A stretch of 64,000 nt of DNA from Enterobacter ludwigii (GTDB taxonomy: Bacteria > Pseudomonadota > Gammaproteobacteria > Enterobacterales > Enterobacteriaceae), in the NCBI GenBank assembly GCA_900068845.1, contig CEFQ01000001.1, positions 62,001-126,000 on the forward strand, read 5' to 3'. Of this stretch, positions 27,561 through 38,175 are shown in pieces. Made by a program: the position numbers and the translations under genes. Numbering within the stretch: the first letter of the stretch is position 1; each line of letters starts with the position of its first letter. The notes beneath the pieces were generated by a model. The model did no database searches, was not told the DNA's origin, and saw only the letters and a program-made list of their open reading frames with translations.

Positions 27561-27627
27561 TTCCGGCATTGCGCAGGTGTTAGCTCACGCGCCTTTTTTC
27601 TTTCTTTTATTAAACAGAACCACTAAT

Positions 27628-27658
27628 AAAAAACGGCTCCTTAAAGGAGCCGTTTTTT
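27628..27658. terminator. bidirectional terminator hok/lpdA
   Basis: AAAAAACGGCTCC (27628-27640) and GGAGCCGTTTTTT (27646-27658) are perfect complements around TTAAA. A-tract and T-tract on the two sides make it a terminator for both the hok transcript and the pdh operon. Confidence 0.88.
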
Positions 27659-27673
27659 ATTTAAAGCGGAAAG

Positions 27674-29098
27674 TTATTTCTTTTTCGCTTTTGGATTCGG
27701 CAGGTCCGTGATGCTACCTTCGAATATTTCGGCGGCCAGGCCGACAGACTCATGCAGCGTTGGGTGCGCGTGAATGGTCAGTGCGATATCTTCGGCATCA
27801 CAGCCCATTTCAATCGCCAGACCAATCTCACCCAGCAGCTCGCCGCCGTTGGTGCCGACAATCGCGCCACCGATAACACGGTGCGTTTCTTTGTCGAAGA
27901 TCAGCTTGGTCATACCGTCTGCACAATCAGAAGCGATAGCACGGCCTGAAGCCGCCCACGGGAAGGTGGACACTTCGTAGCTGATGCCTTTCTCTTTGGC
28001 TTCTTTCTCGGTCAGACCAACCCAGGCAACTTCTGGCTCGGTGTAAGCAATCGATGGAATCACTTTCGGGTCGAAGTAGTGCTTCAAGCCAGAGATCACT
28101 TCCGCTGCTACGTGGCCTTCATGCACACCTTTGTGCGCCAGCATTGGCTGACCCACGATGTCACCGATGGCATAGATGTGCGGTACGTTGGTGCGCATCT
28201 GCTTGTCGACGCGGATGAAGCCGCGATCGTCCACTTCCACGCCTGCTTTACCGGCATCCAGACCTTTACCGTTTGGTACACGGCCAATCGCCACCAGCAC
28301 CGCGTCGTAACGCTGGGCGTCAGCGGGCGCTTTTTTGCCTTCCATCGATACGTAAATACCGTCGTCTTTCGCTTCAACCGCGGTGACTTTGGTTTCCAGC
28401 ATCAGATTGAATTTCTTGCTGATACGCTTGGTGAAGACTTTAACCACGTCCTTATCGGCAGCCGGAATCACCTGGTCGAACATCTCAACCACGTCGATCT
28501 CTGAACCCAGCGCTTTGTAAACGGTGGCCATTTCCAGACCGATGATGCCGCCGCCCATGACCAGCAGACGCTTCGGTACTTCTTTCAGTTCCAGCGCATC
28601 GGTAGAGTCCCACACGCGCGGATCGTTGTGCGGAATAAATGGCAGTTCGATTGGACGAGAACCGGCCGCGATAATCGCGTTATCGAAGTTAATGGTGGTT
28701 GCGCCACCTTCACCTTCTACCACCAGCGTGTTAGCACCGGTGAATTTGCCGAGGCCAGTCACCACCTTCACTTTACGACCTTTCGCCATACCCGCGAGGC
28801 CGCCAGTGAGCTGGTTGATAACCTTCTCTTTCCACGAACGAATTTTGTCGATGTCAGTTTGCGGCTGGCCAAACACGATACCGTGCTCTTCGAGGGCTTT
28901 TGCTTCGTCGATCACTTTAGCGACGTGCAGCAGCGCTTTTGACGGGATACAGCCTACGTTCAGACAAACACCGCCGAGGGTGCTGTAACGCTCAACGATT
29001 ACGGTTTCCAGACCTAAATCAGCGCAACGGAAGGCTGCAGAGTAACCTGCAGGACCTGCCCCAAGTACCACGACTTGAGTTTTAATCTCTGTACTCAT
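27674..29098 (-). CDS. lpdA: dihydrolipoyl dehydrogenase
   Basis: LpdA is the FAD/NAD E3 subunit that reoxidises dihydrolipoamide in pyruvate and 2-oxoglutarate dehydrogenases and the glycine cleavage system. The 474-residue protein has the FAD motif GAGPAG (14-19), the redox disulfide CLNVGC, the NAD motif GGGIIGLEM and the dimer-interface catalytic HAHPTLHES. The second of two adjacent ATGs (29098) is used because it lies five bases after AGAGG and gives the E. coli length. It is separated from aceF by 173 bases that hold a hairpin and a likely own promoter with a TTGTTAACAA palindrome (29198-29207). Confidence 0.97.
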   Translation of the reverse strand: MSTEIKTQVVVLGAGPAGYSAAFRCADLGLETVIVERYSTLGGVCLNVGCIPSKALLHVAKVIDEAKALEEHGIVFGQPQTDIDKIRSWKEKVINQLTGGLAGMAKGRKVKVVTGLGKFTGANTLVVEGEGGATTINFDNAIIAAGSRPIELPFIPHNDPRVWDSTDALELKEVPKRLLVMGGGIIGLEMATVYKALGSEIDVVEMFDQVIPAADKDVVKVFTKRISKKFNLMLETKVTAVEAKDDGIYVSMEGKKAPADAQRYDAVLVAIGRVPNGKGLDAGKAGVEVDDRGFIRVDKQMRTNVPHIYAIGDIVGQPMLAHKGVHEGHVAAEVISGLKHYFDPKVIPSIAYTEPEVAWVGLTEKEAKEKGISYEVSTFPWAASGRAIASDCADGMTKLIFDKETHRVIGGAIVGTNGGELLGEIGLAIEMGCDAEDIALTIHAHPTLHESVGLAAEIFEGSITDLPNPKAKKK

Positions 29099-29240
29099 CA
29101 TGACCTCTTGTTTGATTACCGGCAGTCAGGAAAAAGCTTTTCCCAAGCTCTAATGCCCTATATCCGCCGGGACATTTCACCGCGAGAGTTTACAGAATTG
29201 TTAACAAACTGCCAACCGCGGCAACATTGAATGCTTACAA

Positions 29241-29264
29241 CAAGGCCGGCTTACGCCGGCCTTG
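29241..29264. terminator. hairpin between aceF and lpdA
   Basis: Perfect ten-base arms CAAGGCCGGC (29241-29250) and GCCGGCCTTG (29255-29264) with loop TTAC lie seven bases past the aceF stop. The following minus-strand sequence TTGTTGT is only partly T-rich. It may attenuate read-through into lpdA. Confidence 0.65.
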
Positions 29265-29271
29265 ATTAACG

Positions 29272-31164
29272 TCACATCACCAGACGGCGAATGTCGGACA
29301 GTGTGTTGTTGATGATGGTGATAAAGCGCGCACCATCAGCACCGTCGATCACGCGGTGGTCGAAGGAGAGTGAGATTGGCATCATCAGACGCGGCTCAAA
29401 CTCTTTACCGTTCCACACCGGCTCCATCGCTGACTTGGAAACACCGAGGATAGCCACTTCCGGCGCATTGACGATCGGCGCGAAGTGCGTGGTACCTAAG
29501 CCGCCAAGGCTGGAGATGGTGAAGCAACCGCCCTGCATGTCGCCGGCGGTCAGCTTGCCATCACGTGCTTTCTTAGAGATCGCCATCAGCTCGCGCGACA
29601 GTTCAGTGATGCCTTTCTTGTTCACATCTTTGAACACCGGAACCACCAGACCGTTTGGCGTATCCACCGCCACACCGATGTTGATGTATTTCTTCAGCGT
29701 CAGTTTCTGTGCATCTTCAGACAGTGAACTGTTGAAGCGTGGCATCTGCTCAAGAGCAGCAGCAACGGCTTTCATGATGAACACCACTGGCGTGAATTTC
29801 ACATCCAGTTTACGTTTCTCCGCTTCAGCATTCTGCTGCTTACGGAACGCTTCCAGATCGGTGATATCGGTTTTGTCGAAGTGCGTAACGTGCGGGATAA
29901 CCACCCAGTTACGGCTCAGGTTGGCACCGGAGATTTTCTGGATACGACCCAGTTCCACTTCTTCGATTTCGCCGAACTTGCTGAAGTCCACTTTCGGCCA
30001 AGGCAGCAGACCTGGCAGGCTTCCGCCGCTGGCTGCTGCAGCCGGAGCCGCTTCAGCGCGTTTCACCGCGTCTTTAACGTACGTCTGCACGTCTTCTTTC
30101 AGAATGCGACCTTTACGGCCGGTGCCTTTGACTTTCGCCAGGTTAACACCGAACTCGCGCGCCAGACGACGAATCACCGGGGTAGCGTGTACGTAAGCAT
30201 CATTCTCCGCGAACTCGCTCTTAGCATCCGCTTTCGCCGCTGCTGGGGCCGCTGCAGGTTTCGCTGCTTCTGCCGCTGGAGCCGCTTCCTGTTTGGCTGC
30301 TGGAGCCGCAGCCGGTGCCGCGCCTTCCACTTCAAACACCATAATCAGTTTACCGGTGCTGACTTTATCGCCCGTCGACACTTTCAACTCTTTCACGGTA
30401 CCGGCAAACGGTGCTGGCACTTCCATTGAGGCTTTGTCGCCTTCAACCACAATCAATGATTGCTCAGCAGCAACTTTGTCGCCCACTTTCACCAGGATTT
30501 CGGTGACTTCAACTTCGTCGCCACCAATGTCTGGCACGTTGACGTCTTTCGCGCCAGAGGCCGCAGGTGCTGCTGCTGGAGCCGCTTCCTGTTGGGCTGC
30601 TGGAGCCGCAGCCGGCGCTGCACCTTCGGCTTCGAACACCATGATCAGTGAACCGGTATTCACTTTGTCGCCGGTGGCGATTTTGATCTCTTTCACCACG
30701 CCCGCGAACGGTGCGGGGACTTCCATTGAGGCTTTGTCGCCTTCAACGGTGATCAGCGACTGCTCAGCAGTCACGGTGTCGCCAACTTTGACCAGAATCT
30801 CGGTGACTTCCACTTCATCGCCGCCGATGTCTGGTACGTTGACCTCTTTGCTGACCGCAGCGGCAGCAGCTGGAGCAGGCGCAGCGTCCGCTTTCTTCTC
30901 TTCTGCTGGCGCTGGCGCCGCTTCTGCGGCACCTTCTGCGTCAAAGATCATGATGAGTTTGCCGGTTTCCACTTTGTCACCGGTTGAGATTTTGATCTCT
31001 TTCACCACGCCCGCCTGCGGCGAAGGCACTTCCATTGAGGCTTTATCGCCTTCCACGGTGATCAGCGACTGTTCAGCTTCAACTTTGTCGCCCACCTTTA
31101 CCAGGATTTCGGTGACTTCAACTTCGTCCGCCCCGATGTCCGGCACGTTAATTTCGATAGCCAT
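29272..31164 (-). CDS. aceF: pyruvate dehydrogenase E2, dihydrolipoyl acetyltransferase
   Basis: AceF is the core of the pyruvate dehydrogenase complex, passing acetyl groups from lipoyl arms to CoA. The 630-residue length equals E. coli AceF. Three tandem N-terminal lipoyl domains each carry GDKASMEVP with the modified lysine. They are joined by Ala/Pro-rich swinging linkers. A peripheral subunit-binding domain ([16 protein letters not shown]) follows, then the catalytic acetyltransferase domain ending with [15 protein letters not shown] (active-site His). It lies 14 bases after aceE in the pdhR-aceEF-lpd order. Confidence 0.97.
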   Translation of the reverse strand: MAIEINVPDIGADEVEVTEILVKVGDKVEAEQSLITVEGDKASMEVPSPQAGVVKEIKISTGDKVETGKLIMIFDAEGAAEAAPAPAEEKKADAAPAPAAAAAVSKEVNVPDIGGDEVEVTEILVKVGDTVTAEQSLITVEGDKASMEVPAPFAGVVKEIKIATGDKVNTGSLIMVFEAEGAAPAAAPAAQQEAAPAAAPAASGAKDVNVPDIGGDEVEVTEILVKVGDKVAAEQSLIVVEGDKASMEVPAPFAGTVKELKVSTGDKVSTGKLIMVFEVEGAAPAAAPAAKQEAAPAAEAAKPAAAPAAAKADAKSEFAENDAYVHATPVIRRLAREFGVNLAKVKGTGRKGRILKEDVQTYVKDAVKRAEAAPAAAASGGSLPGLLPWPKVDFSKFGEIEEVELGRIQKISGANLSRNWVVIPHVTHFDKTDITDLEAFRKQQNAEAEKRKLDVKFTPVVFIMKAVAAALEQMPRFNSSLSEDAQKLTLKKYINIGVAVDTPNGLVVPVFKDVNKKGITELSRELMAISKKARDGKLTAGDMQGGCFTISSLGGLGTTHFAPIVNAPEVAILGVSKSAMEPVWNGKEFEPRLMMPISLSFDHRVIDGADGARFITIINNTLSDIRRLVM

Positions 31165-31178
31165 TACTCTCTTACCTC

Positions 31179-33845
31179 TTATGCCAGACGCGGGTTAACT
31201 TTATCGGCGTCGATATTGAACTTGGTGATTGCTTCTGCCACCACTTTCTTATCGATATCGCCGCGTTTAGCCAGCTCACCCAGCGCAGCCACAACCACAT
31301 ACGATGCATCCACTTCGAAGTGGTGACGCAGGTTTTCACGGCTGTCTGAACGACCGAAGCCATCGGTACCCAACACGCGATAATCGCTGGAAGGCACGTA
31401 GCTGCGAACCTGTTCTGCGAACAGCTTCATGTAGTCGGTCGATGCGACGGCCGGTGCTTCGTTCATCACTTGCGCGATGTACGGTACGCGTGGCTCATCA
31501 GTTGGGTGCAGCATGTTCCAGCGCTCACAATCCTGACCATCACGCGCCAGCTCGGTGAACGAGGTCACGCTGTAGACGTCAGAAGCGATGCCGTAATCTT
31601 TCGCCAGGATCTGCGCGGCTTCACGTACGTGACGCAGAATCGAACCTGAACCCAGCAGCTGCACTTTGCCTTTGCTACCTTCTACGGTTTCCAGCTTGTA
31701 GATACCCTTACGGATACCCTCTTCCGCACCCTGCGGCATCGCCGGCATGTGGTAGTTTTCGTTCAGCGTGGTGATGTAGTAGTAGATGTTTTCCTGCGCT
31801 TCGCCGTACATACGCACCAGGCCATCTTGCATGATGACCGCGATTTCGTACGCGTAAGACGGATCGTAAGAGATACAGTTCGGGATAGTCAGCGACTGAA
31901 TGTGGCTGTGACCATCTTCGTGCTGCAAACCTTCGCCGTTCAGTGTAGTACGACCGGAGGTGCCGCCAACCAGGAAGCCGCGTGCCTGCATATCGCCGGC
32001 CAGCCACATCAGATCGCCGATGCGCTGGAAGCCGAACATCGAGTAATAGATGTAGAACGGAATCATCGGCAGGTTGTTGGTGCTGTAAGAGGTCGCCGCC
32101 GCCAGCCAGGATGAACCTGCGCCTAGCTCGTTGATCCCTTCCTGCAGAATCTGGCCTTTCTCGTCTTCTTTATAGTAAGCAACCTGCTCGCGGTCCTGCG
32201 GGGTGTACTGCTGACCGTTCGGGCTGTAGATACCAATCTGACGGAACAGACCTTCCATACCGAAGGTACGGGCTTCGTCGGCAAGAATCGGAACCAGACG
32301 ATCTTTGATCGACTTGTTCTTCAGCATCACGTTCAGGGCACGCACGAAAGCGATGGTGGTGGAGATCTCTTTATTCTGCTCTTCCAGCAACGGACGGAAC
32401 TCTTCCAGCGTTGGCATTTCCAGCTTCTCGCTGAACTCCGCCTGACGCGTTGGCAGATAGCCGCCCAACTTCTCACGCTGACCGTGCAGATAGTTGTACT
32501 CTTCAGAGCCTTTTTCGAAGGTGACGTAAGGCAGCTCTTCGATTTTGTCATCGGCCACAGGCACATTGAAGCGATCGCGGATGTAGCGAACGCCATCCAT
32601 GTTCATCTTCTTAACCTGGTGCGCGATGTTTTTACCTTCGGCCGTGTCGCCCATACCATAACCTTTAATGGTATGTGCCAGAATCAGCGTTGGCTGACCT
32701 TTGGTCTCCTGCGCTTTTTTCAGTGCAGCGTAGACTTTCTTCGGATCGTGGCCGCCGCGGTTCAGCGCGAAGATCTCTTCGTCTGACCAGTCTTTCACCA
32801 GCGCTGCGGTTTCCGGGTATTTACCGAAGAAGTGCTCACGCACGTACGCGCCGTTACGGGATTTGAAGGTCTGGTAATCGCCATCAACGGTTTCGTTCAT
32901 CAGCTGAATCAGCTTGCCGCTCGTGTCCTGGCGCAGCAGTTCATCCCAGCGACCGCCCCAAATCACTTTGATCACGTTCCAGCCAGCACCGGCAAAGATG
33001 CCTTCCAGCTCGTTGATGATCTTACCGTTACCGGTGACCGGGCCGTCCAGACGCTGCAGGTTACAGTTGATGATGAACACCAGGTTGTCCAGCTTCTCGC
33101 GGGTGGCGATGGTGATCGCACCTTTGGATTCCGGCTCATCCATCTCGCCATCGCCGAGGAAGGCGTAAACGGTTTGTGCTGAGGTGTCTTTCAGACCGCG
33201 GTGTTCCAGATACTTCAGGAATTTCGCCTGATAGATCGCGTTCAACGGACCCAGGCCCATTGATACGGTTGGGAACTGCCAGAAGTCCGGCATCAGTTTC
33301 GGGTGCGGGTAAGAAGAGAGACCTTTGCCCTGCACTTCCTGACGGAAGTTGTTCATTTGGTCTTCGGTCAGACGACCTTCAAGGAAGGCGCGAGCGTAAA
33401 TACCTGGAGAAATGTGACCCTGGAAGAAAACCAGATCGCCGCCGTCTTTGTCGCTACGCGCGCGGAAGAAGTGGTTAAAGCACACTTCATAAATGGTCGC
33501 TGAAGACTGGAAGGAGGACATATGGCCGCCCAGCTCCAGATCTTTCTTCGACGCACGCAGCACCGACATAATGGCGTTCCAACGAATTGCGGAACGGATA
33601 CGACGTTCAAGAGAGGTGTTGCCCGGATAATCCGGCTCATCTTCAACAGCAATAGAGTTAATGTAGTTGCTGATTGCAGAGGAACCTGCGGCAACTTTCA
33701 CGCCGCCTTTGCGTGCTGCGCTCATTACCTGATCAATCAGATACTGCGCGCGCTCAACACCTTCTTCACGGATGACCGATTCGATCGCTTGTAGCCAATC
33801 ACGAGTTTCGATCGGATCCACGTCATTCTGTAAACGTTCTGACAT
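31179..33845 (-). CDS. aceE: pyruvate dehydrogenase E1 component (homodimeric)
   Basis: AceE is the thiamine-diphosphate enzyme that decarboxylates pyruvate and acetylates the lipoyl arms of AceF. The 888-residue protein contains the ThDP motif [13 protein letters not shown]...NCNLQRLDG, the family histidines ([10 protein letters not shown]), and a C-terminus ending VNPRLA. It matches E. coli AceE, which is 887 aa. AAGGAA stands a few bases before the ATG. It follows pdhR after 127 bases, with expression expected to be repressed by PdhR in the absence of pyruvate. Confidence 0.97.
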   Translation of the reverse strand: MSERLQNDVDPIETRDWLQAIESVIREEGVERAQYLIDQVMSAARKGGVKVAAGSSAISNYINSIAVEDEPDYPGNTSLERRIRSAIRWNAIMSVLRASKKDLELGGHMSSFQSSATIYEVCFNHFFRARSDKDGGDLVFFQGHISPGIYARAFLEGRLTEDQMNNFRQEVQGKGLSSYPHPKLMPDFWQFPTVSMGLGPLNAIYQAKFLKYLEHRGLKDTSAQTVYAFLGDGEMDEPESKGAITIATREKLDNLVFIINCNLQRLDGPVTGNGKIINELEGIFAGAGWNVIKVIWGGRWDELLRQDTSGKLIQLMNETVDGDYQTFKSRNGAYVREHFFGKYPETAALVKDWSDEEIFALNRGGHDPKKVYAALKKAQETKGQPTLILAHTIKGYGMGDTAEGKNIAHQVKKMNMDGVRYIRDRFNVPVADDKIEELPYVTFEKGSEEYNYLHGQREKLGGYLPTRQAEFSEKLEMPTLEEFRPLLEEQNKEISTTIAFVRALNVMLKNKSIKDRLVPILADEARTFGMEGLFRQIGIYSPNGQQYTPQDREQVAYYKEDEKGQILQEGINELGAGSSWLAAATSYSTNNLPMIPFYIYYSMFGFQRIGDLMWLAGDMQARGFLVGGTSGRTTLNGEGLQHEDGHSHIQSLTIPNCISYDPSYAYEIAVIMQDGLVRMYGEAQENIYYYITTLNENYHMPAMPQGAEEGIRKGIYKLETVEGSKGKVQLLGSGSILRHVREAAQILAKDYGIASDVYSVTSFTELARDGQDCERWNMLHPTDEPRVPYIAQVMNEAPAVASTDYMKLFAEQVRSYVPSSDYRVLGTDGFGRSDSRENLRHHFEVDASYVVVAALGELAKRGDIDKKVVAEAITKFNIDADKVNPRLA

Positions 33846-33972
33846 GGGGTGTATTCCTTATCTGTGTCTAATACGTTGAAATTATCAGGAGCCTGTCTGC
33901 TTGTGCTTTGTTTCTGGTTCACAGCACAAGAAGACAGGCCCGTCGTGTTTTCCGCACGTTCGTTGCCGTGCG

Positions 33973-34737
33973 TTATTCCTTACGTTGCTGTAAACGACGC
34001 AGGGAGCGTTCACGACGACTCTGCTCCCGACTTCTATCCAGCAAGATTTCCTCAATGAACGCCAGGTGACGATGAGATGCCTCGCGTGCTTGTTCTGGCT
34101 CACGCGCCACAATCGCCTCGTAAATACTGGCGCGGTGACCACTCACTTTCGCCAGCATTTCCCGACGAGCGTAGAGCAATTCAAAATTCTGACGAACGTT
34201 TTGTTCCAGCATAGGGCCCATGGAACGTAGCAGATGCAGCAGCACCACATTATGGGCTGCTTCTGTGACAGCGATCTGATACTTCATCACGGCATCGGCT
34301 TCTGCGTCGAGATCGCCGCTGTCCTGTGCCTGCTGGATGTGAAGATGGCAATCACGGATGCGCTGCAAATCTTCATCGGTCCCCCGCAGCGCCGCGTAAT
34401 AGGCAGCAACGCCTTCCAGCGCGTGGCGGGTTTCCAGCAGGTCAAACTGAGATTCTGGATGTTCGGCAAGCAGACCGACCAGCGGGTCGCTCAGGCTTTG
34501 CCAGAGATTTTTTTGGACGAAGGTGCCGCCGCCCTGGCGACGCAACAGCAGGCCTTTAGCTTCCAGGCTCTGAATCGCTTCGCGCAAGGATGGACGTGAG
34601 ACATCAAACTGTTTCGCCAGTTCACGCTCGGGGAGCAGTTTTTCACCCGGCTGAAGCGTCCCTTCCATAATGAGGGATTCCAGCTGCTGCTCAATCGCAT
34701 CGGAGAGCTTAGGTTGGCGAATTTTACTGTAAGCCAT
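33973..34737 (-). CDS. pdhR: pyruvate dehydrogenase complex repressor PdhR
   Basis: PdhR is a GntR/FadR-family repressor that senses pyruvate and controls the pdhR-aceEF-lpd operon and other respiratory genes. The 254-residue protein has the GntR winged helix ([27 protein letters not shown], seen here as [20 protein letters not shown]) and an all-helical FCD effector domain with the metal-ligand histidines. It is the first gene of the operon and probably represses itself through the perfect palindromic operator 33 bases upstream of its start. Confidence 0.96.
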   Translation of the reverse strand: MAYSKIRQPKLSDAIEQQLESLIMEGTLQPGEKLLPERELAKQFDVSRPSLREAIQSLEAKGLLLRRQGGGTFVQKNLWQSLSDPLVGLLAEHPESQFDLLETRHALEGVAAYYAALRGTDEDLQRIRDCHLHIQQAQDSGDLDAEADAVMKYQIAVTEAAHNVVLLHLLRSMGPMLEQNVRQNFELLYARREMLAKVSGHRASIYEAIVAREPEQAREASHRHLAFIEEILLDRSREQSRRERSLRRLQQRKE

Positions 34738-35250
34738 CTTCCCTTCTTATCAGCCAAACGTCCGGAGTAAATTGGTAATACCAATTGAAAAATGGTGCCG
34801 GTAAAGTAACAAAGTATTCACCTTGTGTCTATATGGACGCGGTCACACTTCAGGGGAAGATCGTAGGGCTGCTGCGCTAACCCACCGGGATAAAGCGAAA
34901 AAACGGCGGGCCTCGCCAAATGTTAATGAATTGCACTTTTACCTAACCTTACACTGAGTTAGCCGCCCTTCAGCCGCGCAACTATAAGGGAAACCTATTC
35001 GTGTTAGCGGTTTTTTCATGGCAGAAAGAATGTAATGGGTTGGTAGAGGATGCTGCTGCTTTTTCAGTCATCTCTCAGCACAAAAAGCAAAAGCAGGTGC
35101 AAAGCAGCGCGCTTATCACTATTCTGAACGCCGTGGTAGCTCATGCATGCACACAGCACGCCAGATACCGTAAAGAAAAGAATACATTAAGGTCAACAGC
35201 CTTAGCGTGCGCGCACTGCAGGCGCACAATAACAACATCACGAGGTTTGT
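34738..35250. other. pdhR-aroP divergent intergenic region
   Basis: This 513-base gap separates the divergent pdhR and aroP genes. It holds the PdhR operator near its left end. I see no convincing gene in it: a plus-strand open frame starting at 35001 crosses into aroP out of frame, has no SD and is not rich in aromatic codons as a leader peptide would be. No clear TyrR box pair (TGTAAA-N6-TTTACA) was found by eye. No strong terminator-like hairpin was seen. Confidence 0.6.
34770..34786 (-). promoter_or_regulatory. PdhR operator
   Basis: AATTGGT-AAT-ACCAATT is a perfect 17-base palindrome matching the known PdhR site AATTGGTnnnACCAATT. It lies 33 bases upstream of the pdhR start codon. Confidence 0.9.
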
Positions 35251-36606
35251 ATGGAACAACAGCAAGGCGACACGCTGCACCGCGGCTTGAAGAATCGCCA
35301 TATTCAGCTGATTGCGCTGGGCGGAGCCGTAGGTACTGGCTTGTTTCTGGGCAGCGCATCAGTGATTAAGTCGGCCGGTCCTGCCGTTATTCTCGGTTAT
35401 GCGATCGCCGGTTTTATTGCCTTTCTGATTATGCGCCAACTGGGCGAAATGGTGGTTGAAGAGCCGGTTGCCGGCAGCTTTAGCCATTTCGCCTACAAAT
35501 ATTGGGGCAACTTTGCCGGTTTCGCCTCGGGCTGGAACTACTGGGTGCTGTATGTGCTGGTGGCGATGGCTGAGCTTACCGCCGTCGGTAAATACGTGCA
35601 GTTCTGGTGGCCAGATTTCCCAACGTGGGCCACGGCTGCCATCTTCTTTGTGCTGATCAACGCCATCAACCTGACCAACGTGAAAGTGTTTGGTGAGATG
35701 GAGTTCTGGTTCGCGATTATTAAAGTGGTTGCGGTCATCGGCATGATTCTGTTCGGTGGCTGGTTGCTGTTTAGCGGCAACGGTGGCCCGCAGGCCAGCG
35801 TCAGCAACCTGTGGGATCAGGGCGGCTTCCTGCCACACGGCATGACCGGATTAGTGATGATGATGGCGATCATCATGTTCTCCTTTGGTGGTCTGGAGCT
35901 GGTGGGTATCACCGCCGCAGAAGCCGACAATCCGCAAGAGAGCATTCCTAAAGCCACCAATCAGGTGCTGTGGCGTATTCTGATTTTCTATATCGGCTCA
36001 CTCGCCGTGCTGCTGTCGCTGCTGCCGTGGACACGCGTGACGGCGGATACCAGCCCGTTTGTGCTGATTTTCCATGAGCTGGGCGATGCCTTTGTTGCCA
36101 ACGCGCTGAACGTGGTGATCCTGACGGCGGCGTTGTCGGTCTACAACAGCTGCGTTTACTGCAACAGTCGTATGCTGTTTGGCCTCGCGCAACAAGGCAA
36201 CGCGCCGAAAGCGCTGCTGAAAGTTGATAGCCGCGGCGTACCGGTTGCTACCATTCTGGTCTCTGCCGTTGCAACCCTGCTGTGCGTACTGATCAACTAC
36301 CTGATGCCGGGCGAAGCTTTTGGCCTGCTGATGGCGTTGGTGGTGTCTGCGCTGGTGATCAACTGGGCGATGATCAGCCTCGCGCACCTGAAATTCCGTA
36401 AGAAGAAAGATCAGCAAGGCGTGACCACCCGCTTTAAAGCGGTGCTCTATCCGCTGGGTAACTGGATCTGCTTAGTGTTCCTCGCCGGTGTGCTGGTGAT
36501 CATGCTGATGACGCCGGGTATGGCGATTTCGGTATGGCTGATTCCGGTGTGGTTGGTGATTCTGGGTATCGGTTACACCATCAAGAACAAACTACAGAAA
36601 GTCTAA
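35251..36606 (+). CDS. aroP: aromatic amino acid permease AroP
   Basis: AroP imports phenylalanine, tyrosine and tryptophan with protons across the inner membrane. The 451-residue protein is an amino acid-polyamine-organocation family member with 12 helices. The family motif IALGGAVGTGLFLGSA lies in helix 1 and the EMVVEEPVAGSFSHFA segment follows helix 2. Identity to E. coli AroP is high along its length; PheP is the nearest alternative but the N- and C-termini fit AroP better. The start MEQQQGD follows a weak AGG-type SD. Confidence 0.93.
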   Translation: MEQQQGDTLHRGLKNRHIQLIALGGAVGTGLFLGSASVIKSAGPAVILGYAIAGFIAFLIMRQLGEMVVEEPVAGSFSHFAYKYWGNFAGFASGWNYWVLYVLVAMAELTAVGKYVQFWWPDFPTWATAAIFFVLINAINLTNVKVFGEMEFWFAIIKVVAVIGMILFGGWLLFSGNGGPQASVSNLWDQGGFLPHGMTGLVMMMAIIMFSFGGLELVGITAAEADNPQESIPKATNQVLWRILIFYIGSLAVLLSLLPWTRVTADTSPFVLIFHELGDAFVANALNVVILTAALSVYNSCVYCNSRMLFGLAQQGNAPKALLKVDSRGVPVATILVSAVATLLCVLINYLMPGEAFGLLMALVVSALVINWAMISLAHLKFRKKKDQQGVTTRFKAVLYPLGNWICLVFLAGVLVIMLMTPGMAISVWLIPVWLVILGIGYTIKNKLQKV

Positions 36607-36615
36607 TGTTGTTCC

Positions 36616-36641
36616 CTGCCCGGCACGCTGTTGCCGGGCAG
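36616..36641 (+). terminator. hairpin after aroP
   Basis: Perfect ten-base arms CTGCCCGGCA (36616-36625) and TGCCGGGCAG (36632-36641) with a six-base loop lie ten bases after the aroP stop. There is no T-tract, so efficiency is uncertain. Confidence 0.6.
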
Positions 36642-36645
36642 CACT

Positions 36646-36661
36646 TCTGATCTGGCTCACA
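36646..36661 (+). promoter_or_regulatory. CRP-like site upstream of the GH43 operon
   Basis: TCTGA-TCTGGC-TCACA (36646-36661) matches nine of ten consensus positions of TGTGA-N6-TCACA, about 107 bases ahead of the symporter start codon. Confidence 0.55.
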
Positions 36662-36768
36662 CTTTTCTCCGCCCGCGCATTTTGTCCATCTTCCCGACCA
36701 TTTGCTCCCCAGCAGATTACTGATTTTGCACAGATAATTTCTGCTCATCATATCGCTGGAGACGATCA

Positions 36769-38175
36769 ATGAAAGGAGCAGCCCTCTCGTTCAGAGAGAA
36801 ACTGGGATACGGCATGGGCGATGCCGGATGCAACATGATTGGCGGTGCCATCATGCTGTTCCTCAATTATTTCTACACTGATGTATTCGGTTTAGCCCCG
36901 GCGCTGGTCGGCACGCTACTGCTGTCGGTGCGCGTGCTCGACGCCATCACCGATCCCATCATGGGCGCCATTGCCGACCGCACGCAAAGCCGCTGGGGCC
37001 GTTTCCGCCCGTGGCTACTGTGGGTTTCCGTGCCTTACGTGCTGTTTAGCGTGTTGATGTTCACTACGCCGGAGTGGAGCTACGACAACAAAGTCATCTG
37101 GGCGTTTGTCACCTACTTCCTGATGTCGCTCACTTACACCGCTATCAACATTCCTTACTGCTCGCTGGGCGGCGTGATAACCAACGATCCCGGCGAGCGC
37201 GTGTCCTGTCAATCGTATCGCTTCGTGATGGTGGGCATCGCCACGCTGATTCTCTCGCTTTCGCTACTGCCGATGGCCGAGTGGTTTGGCGGCGACAACA
37301 AAGCACGCGGCTATCAAATGGCGATGAGCGTGCTGGCGCTGATCGGTTTGGTGATGTTCCTGTTCTGCTTTGCCACAGTGCGCGAGCGCATTCGCCCTGC
37401 GACGCCGAGCAACGATGATTTAAAACAGGATCTGCGCGACGTGTGGAAAAACGATCAGTGGGTGCGCATTCTGCTGCTGACCTTCTGCAACGTCTGCCCC
37501 GGATTTATTCGCATGGCCGCCACCATGTATTACGTTACCTGGGTGATGGGGCAATCAACACATTTCGCCACGCTGTTCATCAGCCTTGGCGTTATCGGCA
37601 TGATGTTCGGCAGCACGCTGGCGAAAATCCTCACCGATCGCTGGTGCAAGCTCAAGGTGTTCTTCTGGACTAACATCGCGCTGGCGCTGTTCTCCTGCGG
37701 CTTCTACTGGATCGATCCGCATGCCAACGTGGCGGTGGTGATCGCCTACTTCCTGCTGAATATTCTGCACCAAATTCCGTCTCCGCTGCATTGGTCACTG
37801 ATGGCCGACGTAGATGATTATGGCGAATGGAAAACGGGCAAACGCATCACCGGCATGAGCTTCTCCGGCAACCTGTTCTTCCTCAAGGTCGGACTGGCCG
37901 TTGCGGGCGCGATGGTCGGGTTCCTGCTATCGATTTATGGCTACGATGCCGGCGCGAAACAACAAGCACCTCACGCCATTAACGGCATCATGCTGCTGTT
38001 CACCGTGATTCCGGGAGTGGGATATTTGATTACCGCGGGCGTAGTGCGGTTAATGAAAGTCGATCGCAATTTAATGCGTACGATTCAGGCCGATCTGGCA
38101 CTGCGACGTACTCATTCACACGCCATATCCCCTATCGCATCCGCTACGACTACGCAACCAGGAGAGATCAAATGA
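36769..38175 (+). CDS. glycoside-pentoside-hexuronide (GPH) family symporter
   Basis: This 468-residue, 12-helix carrier of the MelB/XylP/YagG group imports oligosaccharides or glycosides with cations. The family segments FREKLGYGMGDAGCNMIGG at the N-terminus, DAITDPIMGAIADRTQSRWGRFRPW (cation-site aspartates and loop 2-3) and DDYGEWKTGKRITGMSFS in the second half are visible. It overlaps the GH43 gene by four bases, like xynT-xynB or yagG-yagH pairs. It probably imports the arabino- or xylo-oligosaccharide that the hydrolase splits. The last 25 residues are a soluble, variable tail. Confidence 0.9.
   Translation: MKGAALSFREKLGYGMGDAGCNMIGGAIMLFLNYFYTDVFGLAPALVGTLLLSVRVLDAITDPIMGAIADRTQSRWGRFRPWLLWVSVPYVLFSVLMFTTPEWSYDNKVIWAFVTYFLMSLTYTAINIPYCSLGGVITNDPGERVSCQSYRFVMVGIATLILSLSLLPMAEWFGGDNKARGYQMAMSVLALIGLVMFLFCFATVRERIRPATPSNDDLKQDLRDVWKNDQWVRILLLTFCNVCPGFIRMAATMYYVTWVMGQSTHFATLFISLGVIGMMFGSTLAKILTDRWCKLKVFFWTNIALALFSCGFYWIDPHANVAVVIAYFLLNILHQIPSPLHWSLMADVDDYGEWKTGKRITGMSFSGNLFFLKVGLAVAGAMVGFLLSIYGYDAGAKQQAPHAINGIMLLFTVIPGVGYLITAGVVRLMKVDRNLMRTIQADLALRRTHSHAISPIASATTTQPGEIK

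Noticed and set aside
30293..31198. A 301-codon open frame opposite the aceF lipoyl domains
   Set aside because: Composition is Ala/Ser/Thr-rich and repetitive, mirroring the antisense of the three lipoyl repeats and Ala/Pro linkers; no RBS or domain.
35001..35369. Possible leader peptide or small gene upstream of aroP
   Set aside because: No SD, not rich in aromatic codons, and it runs into aroP out of frame.
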